DNA of 64,000 nt from Pterobdella sp. o SKG-2022. Taxonomy: Eukaryota > Annelida > Clitellata > Hirudinida > Piscicolidae. The notes under the pieces are model-generated. The model worked only from the letters and a program-made list of their open reading frames with translations, was not told the DNA's origin and ran no database searches. The stretch is taken from assembly GCA_964035795.1 (NCBI GenBank), contig OZ038322.1:11300038-11364037 (forward strand), written 5' to 3'. Shown in pieces: positions 41,681-54,400 of this stretch (position 1 is its first letter; each line of letters opens with the position of its first letter). The position numbers and the translations under genes were made by a program.

Positions 41681-44600
41681 ATGAGAAGAAAACTATTATT
41701 TTTCACAGCCCTTTCAGGGGCTGGAGGTGCTATGTGGTATTTTAACTCAAAGCCTTCCAAAGCTTATATAGTAATTTTTCCATAAATTCTATTATTAAAA
41801 GTTTATTCAAGAAATTTAGATGATTATTGTATTTTCCTATTTTCAAATTTATCTAAATATTAATTCAAACTTTCATTACATAAAAACTGAATAACTTCTT
41901 CAGAGAAATGTTATACTAAAAATCTGATAAAATGTCATTGATCAAAATAATTTCAATCTCAACTTATAATTCATTAATTCTGCTCCATAATTTCGTCAAG
42001 AGTGAGATTTACACAGCAGAGAAACAACTAAAAATCTCCAAAAGACTTTTACCATCAAGATCTCAGCACATTGATGCCCTCAAAAACAATCACTTTGACA
42101 TCTTAGTTATAGGAGGAGGGGCAACAGGGACTGGTGTGGCATTGGATGCTGTTACTAGAGGTTAGATCTTATATTGACAGAGGGTATTCAATGATAATAC
42201 CCATTTAACTTTTTAACAAAATCTTAATGTAAAAATCTATTCAATGAAGTACTGTATAATTGAACATAATTTGACTATAGTGAGAGAAAAAACACAAAGT
42301 AAATCATGAAGCTTTTGGTAAAACGAACTTGAATTATAACTATTTGATTTAGGCTATTCTACGTCAACATAATTTAATTATGAATTCGATACCTATATTT
42401 TTATGACAGCTGTAATGAAATTATTGAATATTTTTTTGAATTAAAATAGCAATGAATGCATTAAATTAAAAATATGTTCAAATACATAATAATTCATAGT
42501 CAAAAATTTCAAGCCTCAAGGATAAAATAATCAATAACACTTCTATAGGAAAGATAAAAAGATAGCTATCTTAAAAAGATTAATTTTTAGAAATTAATTA
42601 AAATTAGAAACTAAATTTCACATTGAATAATGTAAGTTTATTCAAGTCTTATGATAAGTTTAAGCTCATCCAAAACTAAAAATTTTTAAAAGAATGCATT
42701 CAAGAATTAAAATTGCTTTTGATTTGATTTGATTAGAATACATATACTTTTAAAAAATTGATTTTCGAGGAACAGGTACAAGGTTTTTGATAATAAATTA
42801 AAAAGCTTTGTATTATTAACAATAGATGCCCTTCAGGGCTCCTATAGTTCAACACGTATAACCTGAAATATGTTTGGAATTTCAATAAGTAACCTTTTGT
42901 CATACGATGAGCATGGCAATATGTAAAACTATCTACATAACTCAAAGTTACCGTCTTTCTGACAGGCTTACTATGCAAAATTATGTAACAATAGGTTAAT
43001 GATAGTGTTGAATTTTCCTAACATTACATTATCGAGTTACGAATATATTTAAAAAAAAACAGAATAAAGTGAACTGGCTTTAAATTCCTATTGTGTGTTT
43101 TCAACTGTTTTTTGTACTTTTGATGATACATTTTAAACTTTTTCAAAATCAATTGTTAAACATTTGAGATATATTTCCAATATGTTCATATTATTAATAT
43201 TTTAATAATGTCCATTATGATGTCAAACTTAGAGAAAATTAGAGACGTTTATTATATTAAGATACGATAGTTTTCGTAAAACAATTGAATAGTAAATAAA
43301 TAATTAATTTTCATTTTGCGTTTCTTAAAACTCATACTTGAGTCTTCTAACTCACATTATTTTTTTATTTGGATCTTGTTTAACCTTATTTCAAGTCATT
43401 GAAAATCTATGCATGCAATGTTCGGTACACGTTATGAATCTTTGTTATATAACTATATATCATGTTTTTGAATAAGTCTTTCTTTAATATTTCTATATAT
43501 TTTATATAGTATTATATTATCTCCTAAGAAAAAGATCGTACTTATGAAAAATTATAATACTATCCAAACGAAGTTAAAAAAATATCAATGTTGTAAAGTT
43601 AACGATGTCTTTAAAGCATCATTCGCACATTTTGCTATTTAGATGATATTTTCCATCATCACATCTTGATGATTGAATATGCTTTGTGAAGTATTATGGT
43701 TGTGCAAGCCGATATTAACTTATTCATTTGTTATTATTTCTAATGTCAAAACCAGGTCTCAAAACAGCATTAGTGGAGCAAGATGATTTTGCATCAGGGA
43801 CAAGCAGCAGAAGTACCAAGCTGATACATGGAGGAGTGAGGTACCTACAAAAAGCCATATTAGGTTGTGCTTGCATGTGCTCTGAAGTCTTATCGTTGCT
43901 GAGGGAAATAAGGCTTTGAAAATATTTGATAATTAAAAGAAAATTTTATGGATAAAATAAATGTTTTTTTTCATTATATGTGAATATTATTTTTTAAAGG
44001 GTTGGATAGAGAGCAGTATAAAATGGTGGAAGAAGCTTTGTCGGAACGAAAAAACCTACTTGAAATTGCTCCACATCTAGCCCAGCCTCTTGCCATTATG
44101 CTCCCCGTGTACAAGTAATGCTTTCACGCATTTAATAAAATTTCGATCAACGTTAACTTGAAAATATGCACGGTGATAGTATTTAAATTATTTCTGAACA
44201 GATGGTACGAGTTACCGTACTTCTATGCTGGTATCAAGGCGTATGATTTAGTAGCGGGTAGGCAGCTTTTAAAAAGCAGTTACTTGATGTCTAAATCAAG
44301 GACATTAGAAGCTTTCCCAATGTTGAAAAGTGATAAGCTCATCGGATCTATTATTTATTACGATGGTGAGTCAGCTTTTCAAAAGTTTCTCTGTTTTATG
44401 TAATTTTAAGTCATGTGGGTGAAATTTTGAAGTTTCGTTCATAAGTGGCGAAATACTAATAAATGAAATTCATATCTAACCGTTTTATAAAATTTTTTAT
44501 ATCAAATATTTTAGAATCAAAAGTTGGGTTTAAATTGTATTTAACTCTTTATTTTGCTTTCAACGTTTTAGAAAGAGTTAGAGAATATTTTTGATTGATT

Positions 44601-47600
44601 TCAACTGTTTCTTTGTTATCATTAATGAATAGTATTCATAGTAAAAAATGAATGACCAACCACCACCAGGCCAGCAGGACGATGCAAGGATGTGCATCAG
44701 CATAGCACTCACTGCAGCCAAGTATGGGGCTACAGTGCTGAACCATACAAAGGTTGTCAGTCTAATTAAAGAAAATTTAGAAAAAAAAGTTGGCGATGAA
44801 ACCAAAAAAGTTGAAGTTGTAACAGGAGCAGTGGTCAAAAATGTTTTGACTGGTGAGTGTGCCTCAGATTGGGAGAATTATTTTAAATATTAGTCATCGT
44901 CACATTTGCTGCAAGCTATTAAGTTCAAAAGATAGGTGCAGGGATGAGGTAGTAACGAACGTGTTGAATTAAGAGTAATTAGGGCATTTCTATAAATAAT
45001 TTTTTAATTATTTAAACGATTCGTGATTCAAACTTTTTCCAAAAAAATATCCATAAAAACGATATAGTTGAGATTAATTGCATCATAAATGATACAGGCG
45101 AAGAGTTTCCAGTGAAGGCGAAGTGTGTGATAAACGCGGCAGGTCCCTTCACTGACGGTGTGAGGAAAATGGACAACCCATCAACCCCTTCCATTTGCCG
45201 ACCATCATCCGGTGTGCACATTGTGCTGCCTGAATATTTCAGGTTTGCTTCATATCCGCAGTCGTTTTGATAGATTTAATTATGTGGGTTCATGTTACTA
45301 TTAACAATGCTATTATAATTTTGATGAAGTTTTATGTGAAAGTTAACTTACCGTAGAAAATAATTATTTTTTCTCAAATATCTTATGTTTTATATTATGT
45401 TATTAATATACGCCTTGCATCTTTTGGAATTTTTAATTACTTACTATGCCTATTTCAATTTTGTTAATAATAAACCAAATACTAATAATTTTTTATTGAT
45501 ACTTTACTCAATGCACTCATCCAACAACTGCGCATGTACCTATGCAGTCCAAAGAACATGGGGTTGTTGGACCCTTCCACTTCCGATGGTAGGGTCATCT
45601 TCTTCATCCCCTGGCTCAACTCCACCATGGCAGGTATTTGCTCTTTATGATTATTATTATGAAACGATGTTATACTTTGACACATATAAATTGAAGAAAC
45701 TAAAATAATCAGTTAGCTAAAAGTCAGCAAAGATGAAGTTTTAGGCAGATTAAGTTATGAAACACTTATTGAAAAGCTTAGTATGGAAAACAGCGACACG
45801 TTTATTCATTGTAATATGCTGATTGGGTTTGGTCATGAAGAGCCCAGCATTGGTTGGGTATCTGAAATGTATACGAATGTTACTGAAACCTTAAGAAGTT
45901 TCACTATTAAGTACTCGATCAAGTGCTGATCAACAACTTATAGCTTAGCCAATGAAAAATAAATGATTACAATGTTGCCTTTTCTCCTACAACTTTTAAA
46001 TATTTTAAATTGAAATGTTGATCAAGAGTTTTTCAACAAATATTAATTATAAATATTAATGATTGAATGGTAATAATGAAACTTAATGTTTCTTCAATAT
46101 ATCATTCTATTTAGAGCCCATTTTCTTCAGCAGAGGATAGGGCTTTTTTGAAAACAGTTTTCTTCCACGTAAGGCGGTCGTTTGGGTCGATTTCCGTCAA
46201 ATGAGCTTTGCCCGATTCTTCTTCAGCAACTCTTCCCATGTCCTTTTTGGCCTACCGGATCTTTTAACACCAATCATCTTGAATTCTCTAACTTTTGAGA
46301 GCCAACCTGAGCTGCGCACCACAAGATCAAACCATCTCAACCTATGACAACGCAACGCCGATTCTATGTTCTGGATGCCAAGTTTTGCGTGCATTTTTAT
46401 TGCGCTTATCCTGTCTTTAACCCTGGCTTTGAAAATCCATTGGGTAAGATGCTCGTTTAGCTGAGACGTAGTCATCACGCCTACCAACCGCTTTCCATAA
46501 TTTGAAAAATTTTTTTTTCTCAGTCACAGCGGCGTCTACCTCATTATTCCACCACCACGTCTGCTTTTTCCATGGCATTTTGGAAGAGACTCCACAGTCG
46601 TGTTTTGAAGTTGCTAACGGGCTCTTCTTAAGAAAAAGCCAGTTGTCAATCACAGACTTTTTTGTTGGACCATTTTGGTTAGGGAGTGAAGTGAACTTTA
46701 CAGAAAACTGGGCTTTCACATCGGGATTGAGTAATTTCCAAACTTTTTCTCTACTTCTTTGATAGAAGGGATCATAGTACTGCAATTACAAGTTTGTGCT
46801 GAGAAGCACACCTTCACATTTGTAACATATTTTAATAATCTTCTCCTGCAGAGCATATAGTCAATTTGGGTAGTACTTCTTCATAACCAGCAGCACTTGC
46901 TCCAATGTGCCCGTTGAAATCACTGCAGATCAGCACCTCTTGTGTGTCTGATTTTAGCTAGAGCACCTTGCAAAAACAGGTAGAACTCGTCTTTATTACT
47001 TTCACTCGTTTGACTGAGGAGCATAGATGCATATAATAGCGAAGACCTTTTTACCAATAACCTGACGGATGGCAATTATCCGATCAGACACCCTAGTGAC
47101 CTCATAAACATTTTTCCACCATTTTTCTGATAGAAAAATACCCACACCACCAAACTTATTGCCTTAACCCGAACCAAAATACTTATACCTCAAGTTCTTG
47201 CCATCGATTGTCTTAACCAGAGTTTTCCATCTCGTTTTCTAAACGCAACAAAAATCCATCCTTCTACAAGACAACATTTCCACCACCTCATCACCTTTTC
47301 CCTTAAGTGTGCCAACGTTCAGACTATCGACCCGAAGTATGTTTGGACATTCGCTTGAGTTGCCACTTGGGCCCGACCCTGCTGCTCTATGTCCCCGAGC
47401 AGCCAAGTCGGAGACGTCACTGTCTACACTGTATGTAACAGTACCGCCTATAGGTGAATTTGTTATTGTCTTCAAGTTTTTGTTTGGCTAGCTTTTTAAC
47501 GGCAAGATGCCCTTCCTTGCACCAACTTGAACACTCAGGCAGTCCAATACTTATAGTATCAGTAATGACACCATAATCATAAAGGCACCACTGACGTGCC

Positions 47601-49853
47601 GTGCAGCGTGACAAAGCACCCAGAACCCACAGAAAAGGAGATCTCATTTATCCTCAATGAAGTCAAGAACTACTTCAACTCTGACATTCAAGGTTCGTTG
47701 GTTGTTATATATAGATATATATATTAGTTAGTTTTTAGTCACCATTGCACTATGGGAGGTTCACGGATGTATGTTATTTGCGTTTCTAATGTTGGATTAC
47801 ACATGGTTTTAGGGTTGACTTTTTTAACTGATTTATCATAATTCAAATTTTCAATATTCACTATCATCATGTATTTTCATGAATTATTGTTTTATAAATA
47901 CTGTGTTTTTCCCCCACACAATTATGTCAGGCTATTTTTCTTCATAATAATATCATCATTATACCGATTCAAACGCCGCTGTAGAACATCATGCTTAAAA
48001 ACTGCGTGATATAAAAACCACAATAAAAAATTATTTTGAACATCTGCGTATAACAAATAGTGAGGAGAAGCGATGTATTGTCTGCGTGGAGTGGCATAAG
48101 GCCCTTAGTGTCCGACCCATCATCCACCAACACTGAATCCATTGCCAGAAACCACATTGTCGATGTTAGCCCTTCCAATCTTGTAACGGTGGCTGGTTAG
48201 TCTTCTTGCATGCTTTCAATGGTTTTATTTATTTTTGACATATCACTAGACTTAAAACACTCGTTTTTTTGTGATTTGAAGAATACAGGGGCTCTTTTGC
48301 TAACTAACAGTTTTCAATTATTTGATTTGATAAAAGTGGCAAGTAATTATTACTGGTTTGATATAGCCATATTAGTGGTGTAACTGAAACTGTAATTATA
48401 TTTTTTAAGGTGGTAAATGGACCACTTACAGAAAGATGGCGGAGGAGACAGTTGATAAGTGCATCGAGGTTTAGAATTTTCATTGTTTTCCGTGTTTTAT
48501 TACTTAGAAATACGTTTTGATGCTAGTATGGAGGAAGATTTGAAACGAAACAAAAACGATGATTTCAATATTCAATTTAAAGAAACTGCAAACATTATTA
48601 TTTTGAACGAAACACTTCGATAACATATTTTCACCATCAGCTTCATTTAATAATAAGTTCAGTGTATCTATGCGATGATTTTAATTAAGTTTCATGTATC
48701 GAATTTTTTTATAGAACAGAGCTTATCAAAATTAATAGCGTATAATAAACAGACGGTGGGCTTGAAACCGCACAACGGCTGTGAAACAAAAGGACTCCTG
48801 CTGGAAGGCGCCCATTTCTGGTCCCCCTTGCTCTACTTCAGGCTCATACAACAGTTCCAGTTTGACGAGGATGTTTGTTCATCTTCTTTCATTATCCACA
48901 TAAATATTCAAATATTTTTTCAAAGTCCATTTATGGAAGAATTTTAGTACATTTATTGAGTAAAAATTTATTTAGAAGTACATTTAACTGTCTAAAAATT
49001 CACATAATTTTTTTATTTTTTTATGTTCTACTTTTTTTTTCATCATAGTTTATATAAGGTTTAATCATATATTAAAGCAAACTTTATTTTTCATAATTAG
49101 ATATGAAACACAGCAATTTTTTGAAGTCTTAGCAAGCACTAAGTTTTTATTTGCTCTATATTTTTTATACCACTTTGACTCCCGAAGGTGGCTAAACATT
49201 TGGCCTCGACCTACGGTGACAAGTCGATGGAGCTTGTAAGGATGGCGCAGAAGGAAGGCAGCATGGAGAGGTTGCATCACAAATACCCATTCATCCAGGC
49301 TGAGGTTACTTAAAATGTTTCGTCTTTTGAAATGACAGACGTTTTCAACACGCAGTATTAAAAATTTGAACGTTGAAGATGGTTGTGTTATTTGTTTTGT
49401 AATTCAAAAAAGTGCAATTGTTTTGTAACTATAAGTTTTATGCATTTTCAATCATTGTGCAAAATTTTAAAAATTTTGTTTCCGAAGGTGGTGTATGCGG
49501 TGAGAGAGTATGCGGAAAGAGCGGTGGATGTTTTGAGCCGCAGGACTAGACTCTCTTTCTTAGACGCCCAAGCGGCCCTTGACGTGCTGCCCAAAGTCAT
49601 TCAGATAATGTCTCGAGAACTTAATTGGTCAAAGAATAGACAAAAGGTTTCTTTAAAAGTTTTTTAAGAATGTAAAATTTGCACGAAAAGTTTTCTAAAT
49701 TGTTTCAAGAAATTTTTTATTGTTAATACATTTGTTTATAAGATAATTGATACCAATAATGTTAAATTTTTGCAGGAAGAAATGGAATTAGCTAAGAATT
49801 TTCTGAATAATGAAATGGGTCTAAAACTTGAACAGCATGCAAAAATTAAATAA
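41681..49853 (+). CDS. GPD2: Glycerol-3-phosphate dehydrogenase, mitochondrial (FAD-dependent)
   Basis: Exons 41681-41770, 42001-42160, 43756-43863, 44000-44114, 44202-44365, 44670-44852, 45098-45242, 45548-45633, 47585-47692, 48061-48195, 48410-48468, 48753-48872, 49188-49304, 49488-49646, 49776-49853; 1,827 nt, 608 aa, all phases agree. The enzyme oxidises glycerol-3-phosphate to dihydroxyacetone phosphate on the outer face of the inner mitochondrial membrane and reduces ubiquinone (glycerophosphate shuttle). The first exon gives a basic start then a hydrophobic anchor ([20 protein letters not shown]). The FAD dinucleotide fold is [20 protein letters not shown]. Further family blocks: [85 protein letters not shown]. 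It stops at EQHAKIK, so the C-terminal EF-hand part of human GPD2 (727 aa) is absent. Confidence 0.97.
42161..43755. other. Intron 2 of GPD2
   Basis: A 1.6-kb AT-rich intron. At about 42590-42700 there is a decayed sequence resembling the fold-back MITEs (TTATGATAAG followed by TTTAAGCTCATCCAAAAC). Nothing else was recognised. Confidence 0.5.
46111..47475 (-). mobile_element. LINE fragment (endonuclease plus C-terminus, RT missing)
   Basis: It lies in the GPD2 intron between exons ending at 45633 and starting at 47585, opposite in strand. On the minus strand 47475-46880 is an APE-type endonuclease ([53 protein letters not shown]). Then comes a linker (about 46785-46440; [20 protein letters not shown]). 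It then passes directly into the protein's C-terminal end ([46 protein letters not shown], and a final [10 protein letters not shown] stop at about 46111). The central reverse transcriptase is deleted. Several frame breaks are present. It is a different family from the LINE at 39145-40981. Confidence 0.88.
48918..48970. repeat. Half fold-back MITE remnant
   Basis: In a GPD2 intron, GTCCATTTATGGAAGAATTT and ACATTTATTGAGTAAAAATT match one end of the fold-back element at 32939-33140, without a clear second arm. Short and diverged, so only a probable relic. Confidence 0.55.
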
Positions 49854-51482
49854 AACCCACGGTCATTTCGCCATAATATTTAAACTTTCGTTATTTTGTT
49901 TCATTAATAAAATTATGTTAACTAACCTTAAAATTGTGCGAGAAATTGTTTTATGAAAGATTTTCACATTAAGGCTATATGCATTTTGTTATATTTGATT
50001 TTTTTCACAAAATTAAAAAATTTTTTAAACTACATTTTGTTTATGGAAGTTTGTATCATTGAATTTTTTTTCAAAATAATTTTTGAAAAAGACTGAAAAG
50101 TCGATTTTTAAAAAAATTGCGCAATGATTTTGTGAGTTCATGGCAATCACGCATCTTAATTGGTTACTGCCGATGTGCAGATTTAAACGCAAAATCTCCT
50201 CATATTCATAGGCCATTACTTGAATTACTGTGAATGGTCCTTAAGCTCATTTCAATTTTCTCGACTCTTCATCACTTCTCACGAACTGAAACCTCTATGA
50301 TTATTTTTGAGAAGCTTACATCATGTCATTTCGGTTTTCTACTTTTTACAATATTCAAAACGACCATTAGCTTGTTTGATCATTTTCAAAACCTTTTTAT
50401 TGATAATGTGGTTTTAGTAAAATATTTCCTTTAGTTCATCTTTTTTCAATATTCTATCTCCTTACTCGATGTTAATTTTAGCCTTTCGCAAGCTTTCACA
50501 AAAGTGAAATCATCTGTATGCACCTGACTCCAATTTAGATTTAATTTTGATATCCTTGTTTATCAGGAAATGATTCCAACCTCGATTAAATGTGCTCAAT
50601 TCTTCAAAGTCGAAAAATTACAGATATTATAGCCGACTTTTTTCATTATGAAGAGATTAGAAATGTGATTATTCTATCAAAACAATAATTAAAAATCTTC
50701 GAACCGTGAGCTTAAATAGTTGCCATGATGCTGAAAATATTTTAAAATTTAGAAAAAAGCTTATATTCGAAATCTCTTCAAAAACGTATGCCTAATTTTA
50801 GTTTGATGAGCCATGATTAATAGCTATTATTATTCGTTTGTCTTATCGCAAGTAAGACTAGGAAAAACATTGTTCACAAATTTCTAGTTTTATTAAAAAC
50901 TTGTTTTCTTCAAAAGATTTTGCTTATAAATTGCCTTTCATTTAACTACCAAAAGTTATTGAACACCACAAACGTTAAGGATCTTATTAATGCGCAAATC
51001 GGCAAAAATAGAATAACCCCTTGCAAGAGAAACAAACAGAAAGCCTTTTGTAAGAAAATCCTGTATTATCTAGTAATGAAAATGTATGATTTTATTACCA
51101 AAAACTTTGTGTTTCATGTTTAATAAATACTCCATGAAATTGTTTCAGACTATTCTTTTTCATAAAATATTGCTCGATTTTAATGACATCAAATGATCTC
51201 ACGTTTTTGAATCTCGTTAAATCGTTGAGGTTTGAAGAAACATTTTAATCCAACTTCATTAATATTCATTAGTTATAAAAATAATCTTATTGCATGTGAG
51301 CGGGTAAAAATAAAAAAAGCAATATAAATCTCAAAAAACAAAAATAAACTTTTTCTAAAACATTGATTAACTGTAAGGAAAGCAAGATGAAATTAAAACA
51401 AAATTAAGAGTATTACGTGAAAACAAGATTGAGAATGTACAAGCTAAATACAACATGAAATTTAAAATTTTTGAAAAACTAA
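49854..51482. other. Convergent intergenic region GPD2 / collagen
   Basis: About 1.6 kb between two gene 3' ends. An AATAAA at 49906-49911 is a plausible polyadenylation signal for GPD2, about 55 nt after its stop. On the minus strand an AATAAA at about 51091-51096 could serve the collagen gene. No other feature was seen. Confidence 0.55.
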
Positions 51483-54400
51483 TTATCGATAAGAAGTTAC
51501 AGATTGATCTTCAATATCGTTTTCATCATTTTCTAAGCGTTTCAGCTTGAAATAGGTCAAAACCATGACGGTAATCATGGCGATAGTAAAAATAGAAACA
51601 AACGCTATAAGGCCCCAATAGGCTAAAATGAGCTGATCTGAGTGTTCACACTCATCATTCAGGGTTTGCTTAATTGGTTGAAGTTTGTCTTCTACATCGT
51701 TTAAGTTTTGTAACTGTTGTTGAGACGGCTGGTCTGTATAGGATGATACATTCATGAAATAATGAGAGCCAACTGGGGAAAAAGAATTTTTTTATAAAAA
51801 ATTAAAAAACATACTGTCGATGAAAGCCGTGACACAAGTGTAGCTTCCATGGGTATTGAGACAATATTTGTATATTCCAGTGCATATGTTGTTGTTATTG
51901 TTTGGAGCACATTCATCGATATCTAAATGATTGTATTAAGTATGGTTACCTTCACATCATAATAGCTTTGTAAAACAAAAAGTTTTAATAACTTGTTACT
52001 CAGACATATAATAAATATGAACAATATTCTGTTACTCACCAATACAATCTCTGTTATTCCTAGAGAGTGTATAACCAGTAGGGCAAACGCAATAACCAGT
52101 AGTGGCAGATTGTCTAATACAAATATGACTGCATCCTCCATTCAAAACATCGCAATTCCCTACAGAAACTATTAATTTCTTGTTTAACGTGCCTATAAAG
52201 TAAAAATTATATCTCGTTATAATGAATTTGAAAACATTTTACATCATATGTTGGTATATTTTATGAATATAATTTAAGATATTGATTAAATACGCGAATG
52301 TCTGATACAAATTGATAGTGAAAAATGACCTGAAACTCTGGTGCAACTTCTTCGATTCGTTTCAAGAGTAAATCCATTCTCACAAGAACATTGGTATCCA
52401 ATCGGCAAATCAGTGCATTTTTGTTCACAATGTCCATTGTTATAATTACATTCATTCAAACTATTGCATTTAAACCTACCGGCCACTCTAATCTTCATGA
52501 AATTGAGATCGCAAACACAATAGGCTTGGTAATCAACGGTATTGTTAGCAAAGATTAATGGAGCTACTTCACAAGATTGGTCGCATTGCAAAGGTCTACA
52601 CATATCTCTTACGGCTGTATTAATCACATCATAATTAGAAATTTGCATCAATGTTTCGAAAAAACAAACCGATTTCGCTGAGAACTTTGTTGTTGGAATC
52701 AAGACCGGGACCCCCGGGTAAGCCAATTTCACCAGGATCACCAAATGCACCAGAAGGACCTATAGGACCCGATCGACCAATTAGTCCTTTTGAGCCTGGC
52801 TGACCGACTACCCCAATTAAACCTACAGCACCTGTCGGTCCTGGATTACCAGACCTACCTGAAGCCCCAGTGTCCCCAATACTTCCTGTGAAACCAATTG
52901 GTCCAGAAAGTCCTGGAGGACCAGTAAAACCTTGACCTCCACGACGACCTTCAGGTCCAACTGCACCTTGTAACCCTGGATCTCCGAATAGACCTCTAGC
53001 TCCCGTTGAACCTGTGCTTCCAGAATCTCCCATCAATCCTTTAACTCCGTCTAATCCTGCTACACCTGGTGAACCTCGAGGTCCAATATCTCCGTCAGGT
53101 CCATTTATTCCGTCGACACCGGGAAAACCTTGTTGTCCTGGCAATCCTTGCGAACCTTTCTGACCCGGAGGTCCTGTCGAACCAGTGAAACCTTTTTCCC
53201 CGGGAAATCCTTGGCTTCCTGGAAATCCTTTAGTTCCTTGAAAACCTGCAAGTCCACGATTTCCAGTTGGACCAGGAAGTCCTTTAACTCCAGGATCACC
53301 AGGCAAGCCATCAACTCCTCTAAATCCCATATCTCCCCTATCTCCAGTTGCTCCATTCATTCCAGTTGAGCCAGGAGAGCCTTTGAAGCCAGGTTGTCCT
53401 GGAAAACCAGGAGCACCAGAACTTCCAGTGGGACCATTTGGACCAGGTGACCCAGGTAAGCCAGAAAATCCTGTTTCTCCCACTGAACCAGCCATACCTG
53501 GTAGACCTGGAAGTCCAGGTAGCCCACTAGCCCCTATTTCTCCTGGAGCACCAAGTTGTCCTTTTATACCCGGACTACCAGGAAAGCCAGCTGGTCCATT
53601 AAAACCTTGAAGCCCAGTTGGTCCAGGAAAACCTGAAATCATTAATTGAGGTAGGAATTTAATTTATAATGAATTTATAGGCAGCATATCCGTTGTAAAA
53701 ACTATGCTTCAATATATATCATAATGTATTACCTGGTGCTCCGTTAAAACCAGTTGCTCCTTGAGGACCAGGAGCTCCATCAAGTCCAGAAAACCCTGTG
53801 AACCCAGTTATTCCGGTATCTCCTGGAAATCCAACATTACCAGGAAGCCCAGGTTGTCCCATTACTCCTATTGCACCAATCGGTCCTTGGTTACCTGGCA
53901 AACCTTGTAAGCCAGGCTCTCCTGTATCACCCATTTGACCTGGAAATCCAGAAAAACCTTGAGGCCCTTGAGACCCAGGAGGACCTTGTTGTCCTGGAAA
54001 ACCAACTGTACCGGGACTTCCAGAAACTCCTGGTGAGCCAGAAGGTCCTGGATCCCCTGTTTCACCATTTCTACCATTAAAACCATTCGGTCCAGTAGCT
54101 CCTTTGGGTCCTGGAAAACCTGAAGGACCGGAAGGTCCAGCTGGACCAGGAAAGCCCGGTGAGCCAGGAGCACCATCCAGTCCTGTAAAACCGGTATCCC
54201 CTATAGGACCTTCAATACCTGTTGGTCCTGGTGAACCATTCAATCCAGGCAAACCATTTACACCTGGTAAACCTGTAAACCCTGTAAATCCTTGACGTCC
54301 AAGATTTCCATCAAAACCCCTCGTTCCTTGACTACCTGTTCCTCCCTGTGGACCAGGAAATCCTGGTTGCCCCGTAAATCCCATACTTCCTGGTAAACCT

